Assembly (NCBI GenBank): GCA_017848965.1
Contig: JAFIHA010000020.1
Span: forward strand, 1-64,000
DNA from: Dechloromonas aromatica (nom. nud.)
GTDB taxonomy: Bacteria; Pseudomonadota; Gammaproteobacteria; Burkholderiales; Rhodocyclaceae
DNA length: 64,000 nucleotides
Direction: 5' to 3'
In this document: positions 1-8,551 of the stretch, piece after piece
Layout: the number at the start of each line of letters is the position of its first letter
Numbering within the stretch: the stretch's first letter is position 1
Program-made: the position numbers and the translations under genes
The notes under the pieces: generated by a model
Database searches by the model: none
What the model saw: only the letters and a program-made list of their open reading frames with translations
Told to the model about the DNA's origin: nothing

Positions 1-3000
1 CGCGGTGAGTTCGACGGTGAGCTTGCCGGCGTCGATCTGCGGCTGGATCAGGGTGATGGTCTGGGTGGCGTTGCCGGTGGCGTTGATGGTGATCAGGTCG
101 CCGGCGATGGCGTCCTTGGGCAGGACGATTTCAACGCCGACGGTACCCTTCAATTCGTTGGCGTTGATGAAGCGGTCGTCGTTGCTGTCCTCGGTGATGG
201 TCAGGCTGAGGCCCTGCAGGGTGCTGAGGTCGACCTTGGCGTAGTCGCTGCCGGTGCCGGACTTGTTGCCGGCGGGGTCGAAGAGGAAAGCGGAGACGTT
301 CAGCGTGGTGCCGTCGGCCGGCATGGCGAAATCGGTGGTGACGTAGCCGTTGGCCTGGTCGGCGGCGCTGATGACGATATCCTTGGTGGTGGTGCCGTCG
401 GTGACGCGGAGGGTGTCGCCGACCTCGACCTTGTCCTTGGTGAAGGCGATCTTGACGTCGGCGTTGCCGCTGGCTTCGGCGCGGTTGATGAAGCCGTCGT
501 TGTTGACGTCCTCGGTGATGGTCACGGTCGGGGCGAAGCCGTCGTTCGGCGTGCCGGTGTCGATCTTGGCGCTGTCGCTGCCGGTGTCGGTCTTGTTGCC
601 GGCAGGGTCAACAATCCAGGCGTCGACCTTGATGCTGTTGCCGGATGCCGGCGCCGGGAATTCGGCGGCGACGTAGCCGTTGGCCTTGTCGGTGCTGCTG
701 ATGGTGATCTTCTGGGTGGTGCTGCCGTCAGTGACATGAACGGTGTCGCCGACCTCTACCTTGCTGCCGACGAATTCGATCCTGACGTCGAGCTTGTCCC
801 TGCCGCCGAGTTCGGCGGTGTTGATCAGGCCGTCGTCTGGGTTGTTGTCCTGAGTGAGGGTGACGGTCGGCGCATCGCCGTCGTTGGGGATGCGGGTGTC
901 GATGGTCGCGCTGTCGCTCCCGGTCTTGCCGATGTTGCCGGCGGCGTCCCTGATCTGGGCGTCGACGGTGAGCTTGACGCCTTCACCCGGGTTGGCGATC
1001 CCGGGCAGGGCGATCGAACCCTTGAGGATGTCGGCCTGAGTGATGACGATCGCCGCCTGGGCGACGCCGTTGACGCTGGTCAGCAGGGTGTCGCCGGCAA
1101 CGGCAGTGGCCGGCAGGGCAATGCTGACGTCGATCGCGCCCTGCAGTTCGGCAGCGTTGATCCAGGTGTCGTTGTTGGCGTCCTCGAGGATGGTGACGAT
1201 CGGCTCGCTGGGCGGCGTGTTGATGATGCGGGCGCTGTCCTCGACCGGGCCGGCACTGTTGCCGGCGGCATCGACGATGCTGGCGGTGACCTTGAAGTCG
1301 GTGTTGCTGAAGGTCGGATTGAACTTGACGTCGATGAAGCCGCCGGCGATCTGGGCGGCGGTCAGGGTGAACACCTGGTCGACGTTGCCGACGGCGGTGA
1401 TGGTCAGCGTGTCGCCGACGGCGGCGCCCTGCGGGATGGTGACGCGGACGTCGATGTCGTTGTCTTTCAGTTCGGCCTGATTGATGAAGCCGTCGTCGTT
1501 CTCGTCCTCGCGGATGGCGATGGTGAGGTTCTTGAACTCGGTGAGGTCGACGATGGCGCTGGCGCTGCCGGTGTTGCTGGTATTGCCGGCAGCATCGACG
1601 ATGAAGGCGCTGACCTTGAGGGTGGCGCCGTCGGCGGGCAGCGGGAAGTCGGTGTTGACGTAGCCGTTGGCCTTGTCGGCGGCGGTGACGGTGACTTCGC
1701 GGCTGGTGGTGCCGTCGGAGGCCTTGACGACATCGCCGATATTGACCAGGTCCTTGGCGAAGCCGATGCGGACGTCGGCGTTGCCAGTGGCTTCGCTGCG
1801 GTTGATGTAGCCGTCGCCGTTGGCGTCTTCGACGATGAGCACGGCGGGCGGCTGCAGGTTGTTGGGGATGCCGGTGTCGATGATCAGGTCGACGCTGGTG
1901 CTGCTCGAGTTGCCGGCGATGTCGGTGGCGGTCACCTTGATCTGGTGGGGGCCATCGGCGAGCGGCTGGAGCGGGGTGACCGACCAGGTGCCGTCCGGGC
2001 TGACGGTGGTGGTCAGGCTCTGGCTTTGGCTGCGGACGGGCAGGGTGACGGTGATGCTGGCACCGGGTTCGCCGGTGCCGGAGATGGTCGGGGTGTTGTC
2101 GTTGGTGATGTTGTCGCCCTGCGTGCCGCTGTCCGACGCCGGGTCGAGCCGGGCGGTGACGGCGGTGGGCAGGGTGTCGATGCGGGCGTCGTTGCTGCCG
2201 ATGCTGCCGAGGTTGTTGGCGACGTCGCGGATCTGCGCGGTGACGGTGAGGGTGGCGCCTTCGCCGGGGTTGGCGATACCGGGCAGGCTGATGCTGTGAT
2301 TGGCGATGTCGGCGGCGGTGAGGAGGATTTCCGCTTGGACGACGCCATTTACCGTGGCGAGCAAGGTGTCGCCGGCAGCGGCGGTGCTCGGCAGGCCGAC
2401 GCTGACGTCGATGCTGCCCTGCAGTTCGGCGGCGTTGATCCAGCGGTCGCCGTTGGCGTCTTCGGTGATGGTGACGACCGGTGCGTCGGGCGCCGAGAGC
2501 TGGAGGCGGGCACTGTCGCTGACAGGGCCGGCGGCGTTGCCGGCGGCATCGGCGATGCTGGCGGTGACGACGAAGTCGGTGTTGTTGGCGGTCGGCGTGA
2601 AGGCGAGGTCGACGTGGCCGGCGGCGATCTGGGCGGCGCTCAGGGTGACGGTCTGGGCGGCGTTGCCGGAGGCGGTGACGGTCAGCGTGTCGCCGGCGGC
2701 GGCGCCGCTGGGCAGAGCGACGCGGACGTCGATGTCGTTGTCCTTGAGCTCGTTCAGGTTGATGAACTTGTCGTCGTTCTCGTCTTCGAGGAGGGAGACC
2801 GCGAGGCCGTTGAATTGCGTGGTGTCGATGACCAGCGGCAGGGTCGTGCTGGTCGGGTTGCCCGCCGCGTCGGTTGCCGTGATCTGGACCGGGATCGTGC
2901 CGTCAGGCAGCGGCTGGAGCAGCGTGACCTGCCAGTTGCCCTTGTCGTCGGCGGTGGTGGTCAGTGTTTCGCCGGTGATCGGCACGGTGACGGTGACCGT

Positions 3001-4554
3001 GGCGCCCGGGTCGGTGACACCGCTGATGGTCGGGGTGTTGTCGTTGGTCAGGTTGTCGCCCTTGGTGCCACTATCGGAGGCAGGGTCGAGCTGGGCGGTC
3101 AGTTTGGGTGCTTCGGCGTCGATCAGCACGGTCTTGCTGGCGATCGCCGACTTGTTGCCGGCGGCGTCGGTGACCTGGGCGGTCACTTCCAGCGTGCTGC
3201 CCTTGACCGACGGCGGCGTCAGTTCGACGGTGACTTTGTGGGCGTCGATCTGCGCCTGATTCAGAGTGATGGTTTGGGTGGCGTTACCACTGGCAGTGAC
3301 GGTGACGAGGTCGCCGGCCACCGCGTCCACCGGCAGGAGAATATCAACGCCGACACTGCCGTTGAGTTCGGCGGCGGTGATGGTGCCGTCCTGATTGCTG
3401 TCTTCGGTGACCTTGATCTGGACGTCGAGCAGCGCGCTGAGGTCGACCTTGGCCAAATCGGTGGCGGCCGGAGACTGGTTGCCGGCGATGTCGAAAATCT
3501 GGGCGCTGACATTGAGCAGGGTGCCGTCGGCCGGCAGCGGGAAGCTGGTGCTGACGTAGCCCTTGCTCAGGTCGGCGGCGCTGACGACGATCTCCTTGGT
3601 GGTGGTGCCGTCGCTGACGCGGACGGTGTCGCCGGCGGCGACCTTGGTGACGTCGAAGGAAACGCGGATGTCGGCTTCGCCGTTGGCCTCGGCGCGATTG
3701 ATGAAACCGTCGTTGTTGGCGTCTTCGACGATGTCGACGGTCGGGGCCGGGATCGGTGTGGCGTCCACGGTGAGTTCGACGTTGGTCGTCGTTTCGTTGC
3801 CTGCTTCGTCGCTGGCCACGACGACGATCTTGTGCGGACCGTCGCTCAGCGGCTGGGTTGGGGTCACGCTCCAGGTGCCGTCGGGGGCGGCGACGGTGGT
3901 GAGGACTTCGCCGGTCTCGGGGAAGGTCACGGTCAGCGTCGCGTTGGGCTCGCTCGTCCCGGTGATGCTTGGCGTGCTGTCATTGGTGATGGCGTCGCCG
4001 ACGATGCCGGTGTCGGATCCGGCATCGAGTTCGGCGGTGACCGGCGGCGGCGTGGTGTCGAAGATGCCGGGCTGTTCACGATCCAGTTCGGGCGCATTGA
4101 GTGCGTTGGCGTCGATCCGGTAGACGTTGCTGCCGGCAACGGCTTCGCTGATGCGCTGGAGCTCGATGAAGGAGTGGCCTTCGCTGGAATCGCCGGCATT
4201 GCCGGCGGCGGTTCCGCCTTCCTCGTCGATCACGTCGTCCAGGTTGCCGCCCGCCTTGACCAGCTTGGCCAGTTTGCCGAGCGCCGCCGGTTTGGTGAAC
4301 ACGGCGCTGTTGCCGATATCCGGTTGGGAATGAACTGCGGCCACCTCGGCATCGACGCTGACCGATTCGCCGGGGCCAACCGAGACGTTGCGGCCATCGC
4401 TCAGCTTGAGCATGGCCTGTCCGTCATGCCCGGCAATGATCGTTTCGCCTTCGAAAATGGCATCGCCGCTCTTCAGGCGGCGGACGCCGCCGTTGGCGGC
4501 GCGGGCGATGACTTCACCGGAAACGGCGGAAATTCTGGCGATGATGGCGGACAT
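1..4554 (-). CDS. LapA-type surface adhesin with retention module and Ca-loop Ig-like repeats (partial, C-terminus outside window)
   Basis: An open frame runs from ATG at 4554 (GGAG about 9 nt upstream) to the window edge, 1518 codons without a stop. Residues 1-130 look like the retention module of type I-secreted giant adhesins, with a TAAG motif at residues 115-118 of the kind cut by the LapG protease in LapA. From about residue 150 come tandem Ig-like domains of roughly 100 residues. Three have the composition of ordinary bacterial Ig repeats (GDxxTND.TP.I.G). Ten carry an acidic EF-hand-like loop (ED.N.DG.IN..E), spaced about 320-330 nt apart. Expected role: secretion through a type I system, temporary anchoring in the outer membrane and attachment or biofilm formation. 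The C-terminal adhesive and RTX secretion signals are not visible. An open frame on the other strand (736-4587) is its shadow. Confidence 0.9.
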   Translation of the reverse strand, partial: MSAIIARISAVSGEVIARAANGGVRRLKSGDAIFEGETIIAGHDGQAMLKLSDGRNVSVGPGESVSVDAEVAAVHSQPDIGNSAVFTKPAALGKLAKLVKAGGNLDDVIDEEGGTAAGNAGDSSEGHSFIELQRISEAVAGSNVYRIDANALNAPELDREQPGIFDTTPPPVTAELDAGSDTGIVGDAITNDSTPSITGTSEPNATLTVTFPETGEVLTTVAAPDGTWSVTPTQPLSDGPHKIVVVASDEAGNETTTNVELTVDATPIPAPTVDIVEDANNDGFINRAEANGEADIRVSFDVTKVAAGDTVRVSDGTTTKEIVVSAADLSKGYVSTSFPLPADGTLLNVSAQIFDIAGNQSPAATDLAKVDLSALLDVQIKVTEDSNQDGTITAAELNGSVGVDILLPVDAVAGDLVTVTASGNATQTITLNQAQIDAHKVTVELTPPSVKGSTLEVTAQVTDAAGNKSAIASKTVLIDAEAPKLTAQLDPASDSGTKGDNLTNDNTPTISGVTDPGATVTVTVPITGETLTTTADDKGNWQVTLLQPLPDGTIPVQITATDAAGNPTSTTLPLVIDTTQFNGLAVSLLEDENDDKFINLNELKDNDIDVRVALPSGAAAGDTLTVTASGNAAQTVTLSAAQIAAGHVDLAFTPTANNTDFVVTASIADAAGNAAGPVSDSARLQLSAPDAPVVTITEDANGDRWINAAELQGSIDVSVGLPSTAAAGDTLLATVNGVVQAEILLTAADIANHSISLPGIANPGEGATLTVTAQIRDVANNLGSIGSNDARIDTLPTAVTARLDPASDSGTQGDNITNDNTPTISGTGEPGASITVTLPVRSQSQSLTTTVSPDGTWSVTPLQPLADGPHQIKVTATDIAGNSSSTSVDLIIDTGIPNNLQPPAVLIVEDANGDGYINRSEATGNADVRIGFAKDLVNIGDVVKASDGTTSREVTVTAADKANGYVNTDFPLPADGATLKVSAFIVDAAGNTSNTGSASAIVDLTEFKNLTIAIREDENDDGFINQAELKDNDIDVRVTIPQGAAVGDTLTITAVGNVDQVFTLTAAQIAGGFIDVKFNPTFSNTDFKVTASIVDAAGNSAGPVEDSARIINTPPSEPIVTILEDANNDTWINAAELQGAIDVSIALPATAVAGDTLLTSVNGVAQAAIVITQADILKGSIALPGIANPGEGVKLTVDAQIRDAAGNIGKTGSDSATIDTRIPNDGDAPTVTLTQDNNPDDGLINTAELGGRDKLDVRIEFVGSKVEVGDTVHVTDGSTTQKITISSTDKANGYVAAEFPAPASGNSIKVDAWIVDPAGNKTDTGSDSAKIDTGTPNDGFAPTVTITEDVNNDGFINRAEASGNADVKIAFTKDKVEVGDTLRVTDGTTTKDIVISAADQANGYVTTDFAMPADGTTLNVSAFLFDPAGNKSGTGSDYAKVDLSTLQGLSLTITEDSNDDRFINANELKGTVGVEIVLPKDAIAGDLITINATGNATQTITLIQPQIDAGKLTVELTA

Positions 4555-4668
4555 GGCTCTACTCCATTGGATATGAATACGCCATGATCATATTCCATCG
4601 TCAATTATGCCGGTATCGTACGATGGTGCTACGCCAATGGTATTAATTGTTCCGCCCGGGGCCCCCAG

Positions 4669-4699
4669 AAAAAAGCCCGCCCCGGAAATCGGGGCGGGC
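4669..4699 (-). terminator. Rho-independent terminator of rpoH
   Basis: A perfect 10-bp GC stem (GCCCGCCCCG / CGGGGCGGGC, loop GAAAT) is followed on the minus strand by a run of six U residues. It lies 27 nt after the rpoH stop and upstream of the adhesin gene. Confidence 0.9.
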
Positions 4700-4725
4700 C
4701 TGAATGCGGTGTAGGGAAGATGCGG

Positions 4726-5586
4726 TCAGGCGGCGGCGAGCAGTCCGCGCATCTTCTGCAGGGCCTTGGCTTCGATCTGCCGGATACGTTCGGCGGAAAC
4801 GTCGAATTCGGCGGCCAGTTCGTGCAGTGTCGAGGCTTCGCCGTCGGCCAGCCAGCGGGCTTCGACGATGCGCCGGCTGCGCGGGTCGAGGGCGGCCAGC
4901 GCCTGGTGCAGGCCTTCGTCCTGCAGGCGGGCCTGGGCCTTGTTCTCGAGCATCCGGGTCGGCTCGTAGCGGCTGTCGGCCAGGTAGTCGATCGGCGCGA
5001 AGCTGTCCTCGCCGTCTTCGGGGTTGCCCTCGAGCGCCAGATCGCGGCCGCTGAGGCGGGTTTCCATTTCGACGACTTCGTCGCGCTTGACGCCGAGGCG
5101 TTGCGCCACTTCCTCCGCCTGTCGACCGGAGAGCGTGTCGACGCCTTCGTAATCGGCCTTCATGCTGCGCAGGTTGAAGAACAGCTTGCGCTGGGCCTTG
5201 GTCGTCGCCACTTTGACCAGGCGCCAGTTCTTAAGGATGTATTCGTGAATCTCGGCCTTGATCCAGTGCATCGCGAAGGAGACCAGGCGAACGCCACGGC
5301 TCGGGTCGAAGCGCTTGACCGCCTTCATCAGGCCGATGTTGCCTTCCTGGATCAGGTCGGCATGCGGCAATCCGTAGCCGAGGTAGCCGCGGGCGATCGA
5401 GATCACCAGACGCAGATGCGAGAGCACCAGTTGGCGCGCGGCGTCGACGTCGCCGTCGTTGTGGAAGCGCTCGGCCAGCCGGGTTTCTTCCGCTTCGGAC
5501 AGCAGGGGGTAACGATTCGCCGCCTGAATGTAAGCGTCGAGGTTGCCAACGGCCGAGGGGACGGGAAGCGCCAGGGCATGGGTCAT
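4726..5586 (-). CDS. rpoH: RNA polymerase heat-shock sigma factor RpoH (sigma-32)
   Basis: The 286-residue protein is the usual RpoH length. It directs RNA polymerase to heat-shock promoters. Region 2 is clear (LVISIARGYLGYGLPHADLI, then GLMKAVKRFDP and SFAMHWIKAEIHEYIL). The RpoH box QRKLFFNLR, which separates RpoH from RpoD/RpoS, is present. Region 4 ends in a helix-turn-helix (LAAEFDVSAERIRQIEAKAL). The start at 5586 is set by a strong AAGGAGG ribosome site (5597-5603). The gene is monocistronic, followed by its own terminator, and preceded by a perfect CIRCE operator, which implies HrcA repression of rpoH itself. An AU-rich thermosensor could not be judged by eye. Confidence 0.98.
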   Translation of the reverse strand: MTHALALPVPSAVGNLDAYIQAANRYPLLSEAEETRLAERFHNDGDVDAARQLVLSHLRLVISIARGYLGYGLPHADLIQEGNIGLMKAVKRFDPSRGVRLVSFAMHWIKAEIHEYILKNWRLVKVATTKAQRKLFFNLRSMKADYEGVDTLSGRQAEEVAQRLGVKRDEVVEMETRLSGRDLALEGNPEDGEDSFAPIDYLADSRYEPTRMLENKAQARLQDEGLHQALAALDPRSRRIVEARWLADGEASTLHELAAEFDVSAERIRQIEAKALQKMRGLLAAA

Positions 5587-5620
5587 AGCGTAGAATCCTC
5601 CTTGATCTGACAGAACTATT

Positions 5621-5647
5621 TTAGCACTCGCTGCCTGAGAGTGCTAA
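5621..5647. promoter_or_regulatory. CIRCE operator (HrcA site) between rpoH and gluQ
   Basis: The inverted repeat TTAGCACTC-N9-GAGTGCTAA matches the CIRCE consensus with no mismatch and the canonical 9-nt spacer. It starts 35 nt upstream of the rpoH ATG and ends 46 nt upstream of gluQ, so it probably overlaps the rpoH promoter or leader. HrcA is the known CIRCE repressor; no hrcA gene lies in the window. Confidence 0.95.
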
Positions 5648-5692
5648 GTATGGAGCAAGTTTCCGGCGCGTGTGTAACAAAATTCAACTGCC

Positions 5693-6619
5693 ATGTTCGT
5701 GACTGCCGCGGTGCCGTATCGCGGGCGCTTCGCACCGTCGCCGACCGGGCCGTTGCACTTCGGCTCGCTGGTCGCCGCCTTGGCGAGCTGTCTCGAGGCT
5801 CGCAGCCGGGGCGGCGAGTGGTTGCTGCGGATCGAGGACATTGATACTCCGCGCAACATTCCCGGTGCCGCCGACGCGATCCTGCGCACGCTGGACGCCT
5901 GCGGGTTTGCCTGGGACGGTCAGGTGCTTTACCAGAGCAGCCGCTTGTCGGCCTACGAGGCCGCACTGGACATGCTGCGCCGACGCGGACTCCTTTATCC
6001 CTGCGCCTGTTCGCGGAGCGACATCGCGGCGCGGGCCAGCCGGACCGCGATCGATGGCGGTCTGCTCTATCCCGGAAGCTGCCGCGACGGACTGGCTCCG
6101 GGGGTAGAGGCGCGGGCCTGGCGGCTGCGGGTTGACGATACGCCGCTCGGCTTCGAGGACCGCTTGCAAGGTGTCGTCGAGCAGCGTCTGGCCGAGCAGG
6201 TCGGCGATTTCGTTCTGCGTCGCGCCGACGGCATTCACGCCTATCAACTGGCGGTGGTCGTTGATGACGCCTGCCAGGGCATCACCGACATCGTGCGCGG
6301 TGCCGATCTGCTTGCCTCGACGCCGCGGCAATTATGGCTGCAGCAGTGCCTGGCTTATCCTCGACCGTCTTATGCCCATCTGCCGGTGGCGACCAACCCG
6401 GCCGGCGAGAAGTGGTCGAAGCAGACGCTGGCGCCGGCGCTGGTGGCCGGAAAGGCGGCAGCCGAGCTGGTGCGGGCTTTGCGTTTTCTCGGGCAGCCGG
6501 TGCCAGCCGAGCTGGCGGTCGCCAAAGTGGCCGAGGTTTGGGACTGGGCGCTGGCCAACTGGTCGTTCGCCACAATTCCCCGGGTGCCGGCGATCAGTGT
6601 TCCGGCGACTGCGACTTGA
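5693..6619 (+). CDS. gluQ: Glutamyl-Q tRNA(Asp) synthetase
   Basis: The 308-residue protein is a truncated class I glutamyl-tRNA synthetase paralogue lacking the anticodon-binding domain. Such enzymes place glutamate on the queuosine base of tRNA(Asp). Visible signatures are the N-terminal FAPSPTGPLHFGSLVAAL (HIGH-like) block, RIEDIDTPR, zinc-ligand cysteines in YPCACSR with a further Cys in GSC, and the KMSKS-like KWSKQT. The start at 5693 has only a weak ribosome site. The 3' end overlaps the convergent clsB gene by 26 nt. Confidence 0.95.
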   Translation: MFVTAAVPYRGRFAPSPTGPLHFGSLVAALASCLEARSRGGEWLLRIEDIDTPRNIPGAADAILRTLDACGFAWDGQVLYQSSRLSAYEAALDMLRRRGLLYPCACSRSDIAARASRTAIDGGLLYPGSCRDGLAPGVEARAWRLRVDDTPLGFEDRLQGVVEQRLAEQVGDFVLRRADGIHAYQLAVVVDDACQGITDIVRGADLLASTPRQLWLQQCLAYPRPSYAHLPVATNPAGEKWSKQTLAPALVAGKAAAELVRALRFLGQPVPAELAVAKVAEVWDWALANWSFATIPRVPAISVPATAT

Positions 6620-7796
6620 CCGGCTCGCCGCCCCGCCAGTGACGGTCGCCGTAACCGGCGATGCCGACCAGCAGGCGGACCAGGCCGTAGCTGAGCCAGC
6701 GCAGGAAACGCGAATGCCAGGGCTGGCCGGCGATGTCCTGTGCGCGTAGTTCGCGGCTGCCGGTATCGATCGCCTCGTACAGGCTGGCGCGCAGTTCTTC
6801 GGCGAAAGCGCGGTCGCGGGCGACGAGGTTGGCTTCCTTGGCGAGCAGCAGGCTGAAGGGGTCGATGTTGGAGGAGCCGACGGTGGCCCAGCGGTGGTCG
6901 ATGACCGCAACCTTGGCGTGGAGGAAGCTCTTTTCGTATTCGAAGATGCGGATGCCGGCGGCCAGCGCGCTGGCGTACAGGGTCTGGGTGGCGTAGCGCA
7001 ACAGCGGATGGTCGGTCTTGCCCTGGAGCAGGATGTCGATCCGTACGCCGCGCCGCGCCGCCGCGTAAAGGGCGCGGCCGAAACGGATGCCGGGCAGGAA
7101 ATAGGCGTTGGCGATGAGGATTTCCTCTTGCGCCGCCTCGATCGCGTCGATGTAGGCGTTGAGGATGTCGTTACGGTGGCGGATGTTGTCGCGGATCAGG
7201 AAGGCGGCGGTCTGCTCGCCGGCGGTCGTGCAGCAGGGCGGGAGCAGCGGCGCCAGGCGGAAGCGGCGGCGGAAATTGACCCAGGTGACGATTTCCCACA
7301 TGCGCCGGACGGCATGGTGGATCGGCGCCAGTAGCGGACCTTCGACACGCACCGCGTAGTCGTAGCGCGGCCGCATCTCGGCTGGCGCATTGTCGTCGTC
7401 GACGATGTTGATGCCGCCGACGAAAGCGATCGTGCCGTCGATCACCGCCAGTTTGCGGTGCAGGCGGCGCAGGCGATGCCGTTGCAAGCGGAAGCGGCGG
7501 ATCTCCGGGCGGTAGAAGAGGGCGCGGACGCCGGCGGCGGCCAGTTGCGGCCGGAAGTCGTCGGCGAAATTGCGGGCGCCGAAACCGTCGACCAGCAGAT
7601 TGACGACGACGCCGCGCCGTGCCGCTTCGCACAGCGCCGAGGCGACCTCGTGGCCGATCGGGTCGGCCGCGAAGATGTAGCTTTCCAGGTAGATTTCCCG
7701 CTGCGCGCCGGCGATCGCCGCGAGCAGCGCGGGAAAGTAGTCGCGCCCGGAATTGAGCAGCGTCAGGCGGTTGCCGGGCAGGAAGTCAGGACTCAT
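6594..7796 (-). CDS. clsB: Cardiolipin synthase B-type phospholipase D family protein
   Basis: The 400-residue protein carries two complete HKD motifs, HRKLAVID (H113, K115, D120) and HAKVAVID (H293, K295, D300). Each is followed by the Gly/Ser and Asn elements of the phospholipase D fold (FVGGIN, VGSSNIDP). There are no N-terminal transmembrane segments, which fits ClsB (about 413 aa in E. coli) rather than ClsA. ClsB makes cardiolipin at the inner membrane. The start ATG overlaps the end of the preceding EEP hydrolase gene by 11 nt, so the two are translationally coupled; E. coli clsB also sits next to ybhP, an EEP-family gene. Confidence 0.92.
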   Translation of the reverse strand: MSPDFLPGNRLTLLNSGRDYFPALLAAIAGAQREIYLESYIFAADPIGHEVASALCEAARRGVVVNLLVDGFGARNFADDFRPQLAAAGVRALFYRPEIRRFRLQRHRLRRLHRKLAVIDGTIAFVGGINIVDDDNAPAEMRPRYDYAVRVEGPLLAPIHHAVRRMWEIVTWVNFRRRFRLAPLLPPCCTTAGEQTAAFLIRDNIRHRNDILNAYIDAIEAAQEEILIANAYFLPGIRFGRALYAAARRGVRIDILLQGKTDHPLLRYATQTLYASALAAGIRIFEYEKSFLHAKVAVIDHRWATVGSSNIDPFSLLLAKEANLVARDRAFAEELRASLYEAIDTGSRELRAQDIAGQPWHSRFLRWLSYGLVRLLVGIAGYGDRHWRGGEPVKSQSPEH

Positions 7797-8541
7797 GCCT
7801 CGTCAGTCGCGCCGACAGCGCCGCGTGGTCGGAGATTGCCGACCACGGCGGGCCAAAGTGCACGCTGGTTTCGCGCACGGCAAAGCCGCGCACGTAGATG
7901 CGGTCGAGCCGGAACATCGGCATGGCGGCGGGAAAGCTGCGTACCGGGCGGCCGCCGACCTCCTGCGAAAAAACCTCTTGCAGCTTGAGGCGGGCGGCCA
8001 GTTGCTGACAGGCGCGGCTGCGCCAGTCGTTGAAGTCGCCGGCAACGATCAGCGGCGCGCCTGGGTCGTCGAGACGGTCCAGGTAATCGGCCAGGGCGTC
8101 CATCTGGCGGCGCCGCGAATGGCCGAACAGCGAGAGATGGACGCAGACGCAATGCGCTGGCGGGCCGTCCGGCAGTTCGATCCGGCAATGCAGCAGGCCG
8201 CGTTTCTCGAAGTGCAGGTGGGTGACGTCCTGGTTGTGGGCGTGGATGATCGGGAAGCGCGAGAGAATCGCGTTGCCGTGGTGGCCGTGGTCGTAGATCA
8301 TGTTGCGGCCATAGGCCGCCTGCCAGATGTCCTCGGCGAGGAATTCGTGCTGCGGTGAATCCGGCCAGTCGGCATGGCGTTCGGCGTGGCCGAGGTGCAG
8401 CCCCTGCACTTCCTGCAGGAAAACCAGGTCGGGGTTGAGGTGACGCAGGCGCTCGCGCAGTTCGTGCACCATCATCCGCCGGTTGAACTGCGAGAACCCC
8501 TTGTGGATGTTGTAGGTGACGACGTGCAGGGCCTGCGGCAT
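7786..8541 (-). CDS. Endonuclease/exonuclease/phosphatase (EEP) family protein, YbhP-like
   Basis: The 251-residue protein begins MPQALHVVTYNIHKG. EEP-fold marks in order: TYNIHKG (Asn metal ligand), FLQEVQG (Glu metal ligand), ILSRFPI, GDFNDW (catalytic Asp/Asn) and a C-terminal SDHAAL (Asp-His pair). Family members cut phosphodiester or phosphate bonds in nucleic acids or lipids; the substrate is unknown here. The start at 8541 is chosen because similarity begins there, 12 nt before the nadA stop, although the frame is open further upstream. Its position between nadA and clsB suggests work alongside cardiolipin synthase. Confidence 0.88.
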   Translation of the reverse strand: MPQALHVVTYNIHKGFSQFNRRMMVHELRERLRHLNPDLVFLQEVQGLHLGHAERHADWPDSPQHEFLAEDIWQAAYGRNMIYDHGHHGNAILSRFPIIHAHNQDVTHLHFEKRGLLHCRIELPDGPPAHCVCVHLSLFGHSRRRQMDALADYLDRLDDPGAPLIVAGDFNDWRSRACQQLAARLKLQEVFSQEVGGRPVRSFPAAMPMFRLDRIYVRGFAVRETSVHFGPPWSAISDHAALSARLTRHES

Positions 8542-8551
8542 GGGCGTCCGG

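Noticed and set aside
1..4000. Direct repeats that could be read as a repeat array or CRISPR
   Set aside because: The roughly 320-nt periodicity comes from protein domain repeats in an open frame; units are long, diverged and lack short conserved repeats with unique spacers.
736..4587. 1283-codon plus-strand open frame rich in Val, Gly, Asp and Ala
   Set aside because: It is the complement of the repeat adhesin on the minus strand; its composition is a by-product of third-position GC bias, and it has no recognisable domain.
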